Of a stretch of 64,000 nucleotides of DNA, positions 60,108-64,000 are shown piece by piece. Under the pieces are notes generated by a model that searched no databases, had not been told where the DNA came from, and worked only from the letters and a program-made list of their open reading frames with translations. Location: the NCBI RefSeq assembly GCF_900100735.1, contig NZ_FNCJ01000015.1, positions 124,001 to 188,000 on the forward strand, written 5' to 3'. A program made the translations under genes and the position numbers. The stretch is from Paraburkholderia phenazinium. Lineage in GTDB: Bacteria > Pseudomonadota > Gammaproteobacteria > Burkholderiales > Burkholderiaceae. How positions within the stretch are numbered: position 1 is the first letter of the stretch; each line of letters begins with the position of its first letter.

Positions 60108-60806
60108 TTAGCGCGGTCCCACGCGCCGATACTCGGCGGCCACCTTCTCAGTCACCGGACGACGCAATGGCAGCGTCTGCGCGTTGCGCGCCAATACCCG
60201 TTCGAGCACTTCGGCCGGAGCCGTCTCGGGACGTCCCGCATCGAAAGGCGGCTGCGGTGCGTACTCGAGGCCAAGCTGCACCGACTGCGCGGTGAAATCG
60301 TCGGTCAACTCGGCAACGAGCGTCAGCGCGAAATCGATCCCCGCCGTCACCCCGCCGCCCGTGATCACGTTGCCGTCCCGAACGACCCGTCCATCATCGG
60401 CAATGGCGCCGAACAACGGCAGCATGTCGCGCCATGCCCAATGGCACGTCGCGCGCTTGCCCTCGAGCAAACCCGCCGCGCCGAGTATCAGCGAGCCGGT
60501 ACATACCGACGTGATGTAGCGCGCCTCGAGCGCCAGACGCCGGACGTGATGCATGAAGAGGTCGTCGAGCATCGCGTCGGTCACGCCACCTCCGCCGGGG
60601 ACACACACCACGTCACAACGCTCGATCGCTTCGAGGGGCGCAAGGTCCGCAAATGTCAGCCCGTCCGCGCGTACGGGCCTGCCGCCGACCGATGCCACCG
60701 TGACGCTTATGCCCGGCGTGCGCGCCAGCACCTGCTGCGGGCCGGTGAAGTCCAGGTGAGTGACGCCTGGGTAAATGGGAAACACAACTGTGAATGGCTG
60801 AGTCAT
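60108..60806 (-). CDS. DJ-1/PfpI-family protein, isonitrile-hydratase type
   Basis: The 232-residue protein has the nucleophile elbow with Cys in YITSVCTGSLILGAAGLLEG, followed by RATCHWAW, and a GGGVTAGIDFALTLVAEL helix. It resembles isonitrile hydratase InhA and uncharacterised DJ-1 members. Activity on isonitriles cannot be claimed from sequence. It is divergent from the GlxA-type regulator, whose N-terminal domain is a related fold, so the pair may share a signal. Confidence 0.85.
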   Translation of the reverse strand: MTQPFTVVFPIYPGVTHLDFTGPQQVLARTPGISVTVASVGGRPVRADGLTFADLAPLEAIERCDVVCVPGGGGVTDAMLDDLFMHHVRRLALEARYITSVCTGSLILGAAGLLEGKRATCHWAWRDMLPLFGAIADDGRVVRDGNVITGGGVTAGIDFALTLVAELTDDFTAQSVQLGLEYAPQPPFDAGRPETAPAEVLERVLARNAQTLPLRRPVTEKVAAEYRRVGPR

Positions 60807-60879
60807 CGAGCAGTTCTCCGTGGGATTGACGAAACCCAGTCTAGCGGCTCAGACTCGCGTCTGAAATGACATTGATCCC

Positions 60880-61875
60880 ATGATTACTGACATGACGCGC
60901 GTCATCGCTATTCCGCTCTTTCCAAAGTTCCAGTTGCTCGATATGAGCGGCCCAGTCACCGCGTTCGATTACGCCGGATCGATCGTTCCTGACGCCTATC
61001 GCATCAAGCTTGTCTCGGCCCAGGGCGGCGCGGTTGTGAGTTCGAGCGGCGTGAGCGTCGCGACCGAACGGCCGGGCAAGGAAGCGCCGGACACGCTGCT
61101 GGTTCCAGGTGGTCTGGGCGTGCATGCCTATGCGGCCTCAGAGGAAGGATTGGCGCTGGTGCGCAGCCTGGCGGCGCAGGCACGGCGCACCGCAAGCGTG
61201 TGCACTGGCGCCTTCCTGCTGGCGGCCGCAGGTTTGCTGGAGCGGCGCCGTGTGACGACGCACTGGCGGCACACGGCGCGTTTGCAGGCGGCCTATCCGG
61301 CTTTACGGGTCGATCCAGACAAGATTTTTATCGCGGACGGCCCGGTGTGGAGTTCAGCCGGCGTGAGCGCCGGCATCGATCTGGCGCTTGCAATGATCGA
61401 CGAAGACCTGGGCCTCGAAGTCTCGCGCACCATAGCGCGCGACATGGTGGTCTATCATCGCCGCCCCGGCGGGCAGACGCAGTTCTCTGCGCTGCTCGAG
61501 CTCGAACCCGCGTCCGACCGCATCCGCGACGTCTTGCGCTTTGCCCGCGAGCATCTGCGGGAATCGCTGCCGGTCGAGCGGCTCGCGGAGGTCGCACGGC
61601 TCAGTCCGCGGCAATTTGCGCGCGCCTTTCTGGCGGAAACCGGACAGACCCCGGCGAAAGCAGTCGAGCGCTTGCGCGCCGAGGTGGCGCGCCCGGCCGT
61701 TGAAGACAGCAAGACGCAACTCGAATGCATTGCGCGCGAGGTCGGTTTTGGCGATCCGGAGCGGATGCGGCAGGCTTTTATCCGCGCGTTCGGCCAACCG
61801 CCGCAAGCGTTGCGGCGCGCGGCGCAGGCGCAGTTACACGCCCCAGCACAGTACATTGATCAGGATGCCGACTGA
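60880..61875 (+). CDS. GlxA-family regulator (DJ-1/PfpI sensor plus AraC DNA-binding domain)
   Basis: The 331-residue protein has a DJ-1/PfpI-like sensor domain (residues 8-190; LLVPGGLGVHAYA, ASVCTGAFLLAAAGLLERRRVTTHWRH in part) and an AraC double helix-turn-helix (about 215-320; LPVERLAEVARLSPRQFARAF, then CIAREVGFGDPERMRQAFIRAFG). It is divergent from the DJ-1 gene with 73 bases between and probably controls it. ATG 60880 or 60892 may be the start. Confidence 0.87.
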   Translation: MITDMTRVIAIPLFPKFQLLDMSGPVTAFDYAGSIVPDAYRIKLVSAQGGAVVSSSGVSVATERPGKEAPDTLLVPGGLGVHAYAASEEGLALVRSLAAQARRTASVCTGAFLLAAAGLLERRRVTTHWRHTARLQAAYPALRVDPDKIFIADGPVWSSAGVSAGIDLALAMIDEDLGLEVSRTIARDMVVYHRRPGGQTQFSALLELEPASDRIRDVLRFAREHLRESLPVERLAEVARLSPRQFARAFLAETGQTPAKAVERLRAEVARPAVEDSKTQLECIAREVGFGDPERMRQAFIRAFGQPPQALRRAAQAQLHAPAQYIDQDAD

Positions 61876-61886
61876 ATTCTAACCGC

Positions 61887-62333
61887 TTACTTGCCGCTAA
61901 CCACCAGCTTTAGCTTGGTTGGACCGGCCGTGGTTGCGGTGATCTGCGTGCGCTGGTCACGCGCACCAAGGTAGAAATGCTGGCGCGCCGGCGAGTTCTG
62001 GTCGTGGGTTGCATCGGGCAAACATGAGGCGATATCCGCCGCGACCGACTGCAACGCATCGGCGCTCGATCCCGCATCGTGATGCGGCGTCCACAGGCAC
62101 TGATAGCTGTCATGGCTGGCGCTGCATTGCGCGTCGTCGCCGTACGGCTGTGCGACACCGTTCACGTCCGCCTGGCTCAGGCCGGTAAAGCCGCCCGGCG
62201 CCGCGGCCACGATTCGTTTGAGGGCTGCGCAGGGCGACGGGGCGTCGTCGGCCGTCGCGATGGCCGGCAACAAGGCAGCCACTAGCGCTGTCGCGAAGGC
62301 CATACGCAGCATAGGGCGATGAATGGGTTTCAT
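61887..62333 (-). CDS. Small secreted protein of unknown function
   Basis: The 148-residue protein has a signal peptide (MLRMAFATALVAALLPAIATA followed by DDAPS). The mature part has four Cys (SPCAALKRIV, DAQCSASHDSYQCLW, ASCLPD), enough for two disulphides. I recognise no family. ATG 62333 has GGAA 8 bases upstream; the longer frame adds non-signal residues. It is convergent with the GlxA-type gene (11-base gap) and probably periplasmic. Confidence 0.72.
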   Translation of the reverse strand: MKPIHRPMLRMAFATALVAALLPAIATADDAPSPCAALKRIVAAAPGGFTGLSQADVNGVAQPYGDDAQCSASHDSYQCLWTPHHDAGSSADALQSVAADIASCLPDATHDQNSPARQHFYLGARDQRTQITATTAGPTKLKLVVSGK

Positions 62334-62457
62334 TGGCGTGGTTCCTTCGGGAAGATCGTTCAGGTGACTGCGGGCTAAGCGCAGCCTTTCGCTTCCTCTG
62401 TACCAGCACAATTCATGCCGCGTGGGCCGACAACCACGCCGTTACGCACCCGTGCCG

Positions 62458-63309
62458 TCACTCCTCCGAAGCGTCGCCATCCTCCACAGGCGCCGCGCTG
62501 CGCGTACGCAGCCTTTTGCGAATTTCCGAATCCAGAATCAACCGTCCGCGCAACTTGCCCTTCATCCGCTTCACGTAACGCGGAGCCTCGGTCATATGAA
62601 TCACCATCAACTCGCGCACCTTCTCGACATCCCGCGCACGCGCCGCTTTGGTGATCGCCTTGTGGATCTTCACGTTGGCCTCGCCGAAGCGCTCATGTTC
62701 GGACTGCGGCGTATCGTTACGAAACTCGATCAACTGACGGATCATCTCGTTGATCAACTCACAGCTAAAGCGCAGGAACGGATTCGGATTCGCGGCCGCG
62801 AGGATGTCGTGGAAATTGACGTCCTCCTGACGTTGCTTGACGATATCGCCGCTACCGTGTGCCGAAGCCGGTTTATCGCAACACGCAATGCTTGCCTCGA
62901 GCGCGGCAAAATCCTGCTCGGTCAGATGCGGCACCGCGCCTGCCGCCAGTTCCGGTTCGAGCAACTGGCGCACGGTATAGATGTCGTCGATCGACACATC
63001 TTTGAAGAACAGATAGTTCTGCATCAACTGTAGCGTGCGGGCGAGCGGCACCTCGACCACCATGCCGCCGCCGTTCGGCCCGGTCGTCACCTTGATGAGG
63101 CCCTGCACCTCCAGCGACTTAAGCGCTTCACGAATCGTGCTCTTGCTCACTGAAAACAGCGCCTGCAATTCGACCTCGCGCGGCAGACGGTCGCCCGGCT
63201 TCAGGTCTTTCTCGGTGATGAGCCGCTTGATCTCTTCGGCGACCAGATCGGGACGCTTCTGCTGCTTGATTTCAATCGCGACGCCGCCCTTGGCTCGATC
63301 CATGACCAT
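62458..63309 (-). CDS. FadR-subfamily GntR transcriptional regulator (FCD domain)
   Basis: The 283-residue protein has a GntR winged helix in residues 20-85 (LKPGDRLPREVELQALFSVSKSTIREALKSL in part as PGDRLPREVELQALF) and an FCD ligand domain (DIYTVRQLLEPELAAGAVPHL; FHDILAAANPNPFL with metal-binding His). ATG 63309 has GAGGAG 8 bases upstream. It is divergent from a branched-chain-type binding-protein gene and probably represses that importer. The 22-bp palindrome at 63438-63459 is its likely operator. Confidence 0.88.
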   Translation of the reverse strand: MVMDRAKGGVAIEIKQQKRPDLVAEEIKRLITEKDLKPGDRLPREVELQALFSVSKSTIREALKSLEVQGLIKVTTGPNGGGMVVEVPLARTLQLMQNYLFFKDVSIDDIYTVRQLLEPELAAGAVPHLTEQDFAALEASIACCDKPASAHGSGDIVKQRQEDVNFHDILAAANPNPFLRFSCELINEMIRQLIEFRNDTPQSEHERFGEANVKIHKAITKAARARDVEKVRELMVIHMTEAPRYVKRMKGKLRGRLILDSEIRKRLRTRSAAPVEDGDASEE

Positions 63310-63437
63310 CTTTCTTGCTCCTCATAAGAACGCTCACGGTCAACCCGCAGCGGCCACCGGCGGGTAGCCGGCTCGCTACGGCGCGGGAATTTTGCCTTAT
63401 TGACACCCGAATTTATTGTACCTAGCATCGGGATCAT

Positions 63438-63459
63438 TCTATTTATCATGATAAATAGA
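63438..63459. promoter_or_regulatory. 22-bp perfect palindrome, probable operator of the FadR-type regulator
   Basis: TCTATTTATCA and TGATAAATAGA form a perfect 22-bp palindrome between the divergent regulator and binding-protein genes, about 95 bases from the latter start. It is AT-rich in a GC-rich neighbourhood and flanked by GGATC and GATCC. The position suits control of both genes. Confidence 0.6.
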
Positions 63460-63552
63460 TCCCTGTCGGCGTGGTCAAAAAAGACCGTGCGGCGGCCAGC
63501 CAGGTTTCGCAGTCGGTTGCAAGCGTGTCTCTTTCTCACAAGGAGCGTCATT

Positions 63553-64000
63553 TTGAATCGCCGAAATATGTTGAAGCTGGCCGCTCTGTCGGCCGTCCCG
63601 GGAACGCTCGGCTCGCTGGTCGCGCGCAGCGCGTTTGCCCAAGGCGCGCCGCTCCAGTTCGCTTGCCCCGTGCCGATGTCGGGCGCCTTCGCCGCCAACG
63701 GCAAATACGCCGATCTCGGCATGAAGCTCGCCATCGAGCAGTACGGCAAAGTGCTCGGTGAACCGCTTTCCTACACCGTGCTCGACACGGAAGGAAAGCC
63801 GGCCACCGCGGTGCGCCGTGTCCAGGAAGTGGCGCAACAGAAGAACGTGCGCTATTTCGCGGGCGGTATTTTGTCGTCCGAAGCGTTGGCGATGGGCAAC
63901 GAGGTCGAGAAGGATGGCGGCGTCTTCATCACCACTGCGGGGGCCGATGAAATCACCGGCAAGGACTGCAACAGCGCCACGTTCCGCTGGTCGGTGCCGA
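63553..64000 (+). CDS. Branched-chain-amino-acid-type periplasmic binding protein (LivK-like), cut by window end
   Basis: The frame starts at TTG 63553 with AAGGAG 7 bases upstream and runs to the window edge. The first 149 residues show a Tat-like signal (NRRNMLKLAALSA, cleavage after SAFAQG) and a type I periplasmic-binding fold (CPVPMSGAFAANGKYADLGMKLAI in part, VRYFAGGILSSEALAM, GVFITTAGADEITG). It is the first gene of a likely ABC importer for amide, urea or branched-chain compounds, under the divergent FadR-type regulator. Confidence 0.87.
   Translation, partial: MNRRNMLKLAALSAVPGTLGSLVARSAFAQGAPLQFACPVPMSGAFAANGKYADLGMKLAIEQYGKVLGEPLSYTVLDTEGKPATAVRRVQEVAQQKNVRYFAGGILSSEALAMGNEVEKDGGVFITTAGADEITGKDCNSATFRWSVP

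Noticed and set aside
1..64000. tRNA, rRNA, CRISPR arrays, insertion sequences, prophage modules
   Set aside because: None was seen by eye. The Xre/S24 repressor alone, without integrase or structural genes, does not make a prophage.

Overview
The window looks like a chromosome segment of a Burkholderia-type betaproteobacterium, most likely Paraburkholderia. It is GC-rich, carries a typical Burkholderia trimeric porin, and is packed with small catabolic operons, each with a LysR, AsnC, AraC or GntR regulator. I see no rRNA, tRNA, CRISPR array or intact insertion sequence. The assignment rests on protein families and composition; no database was searched.

Layout. 1-5.4 kb is an accessory, visibly AT-richer region. 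It holds an RHS repeat gene interrupted by an in-frame amber codon, a queF plus queuosine-precursor-transporter pair overlapping by 4 nt, and a convergent Xre/S24 repressor. Next to the repressor lie nested palindromes, a possible divergent promoter, and a gene-free stretch that folds like a structured RNA and ends in two tandem terminators. A dispersed repeat built from inverted DnaA-box-like sequences follows; its second locus is at 59.8-60.0 kb. 5.4-7.6 kb has an M48 peptidase and a DUF898 membrane protein. 7.9-13.3 kb looks like an L-pipecolate/lysine catabolic cluster (aminotransferase, amaA, amaB, LysR). 13.6-15.9 kb has an MFS carrier and an orphan flhD. 15.9-21.4 kb matches the itaconate degradation operon (ccl, PrpD-like, ict, acyl-CoA dehydrogenase, ich). 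21.6-24.6 kb has a 2OG-Fe(II) oxygenase, a LysR regulator and the divergent D-malate dehydrogenase gene.

24.7-34.4 kb is a ten-gene co-directional block: a DNA-binding-domain-only AraC protein, a three-subunit amine/opine-type dehydrogenase, a polar amino acid ABC transporter, a PuuB-like oxidase, a type II HAD hydrolase and an aldehyde dehydrogenase. Its substrate is not known to me. 34.7-37.0 kb has an orphan AAA ATPase and a double-domain GNAT protein. 37.0-43.4 kb has a hydroxyacid reductase, an omega-aminotransferase, an AsnC regulator, a semialdehyde dehydrogenase, an M14 deacylase and a cupin. 43.5-53.1 kb is one operon for a peptide-type ABC transporter and an HyuA/HyuB hydantoinase (oxoprolinase) pair. 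A porin and an FUSC pump follow.

57.9-59.8 kb is a DyP peroxidase-encapsulin nanocompartment operon with a visible cargo-loading peptide. The end of the window has a divergent DJ-1/GlxA pair, a small secreted protein, and a FadR-type regulator divergent from a branched-chain-type substrate-binding protein, with a 22-bp perfect palindrome between them.

The least explained items are the repressor/structured-RNA locus beside queF, the paired DnaA-box-like repeats, the N-terminal extension on the queuosine transporter, the unassigned amine/opine block, and the orphan AAA ATPase.
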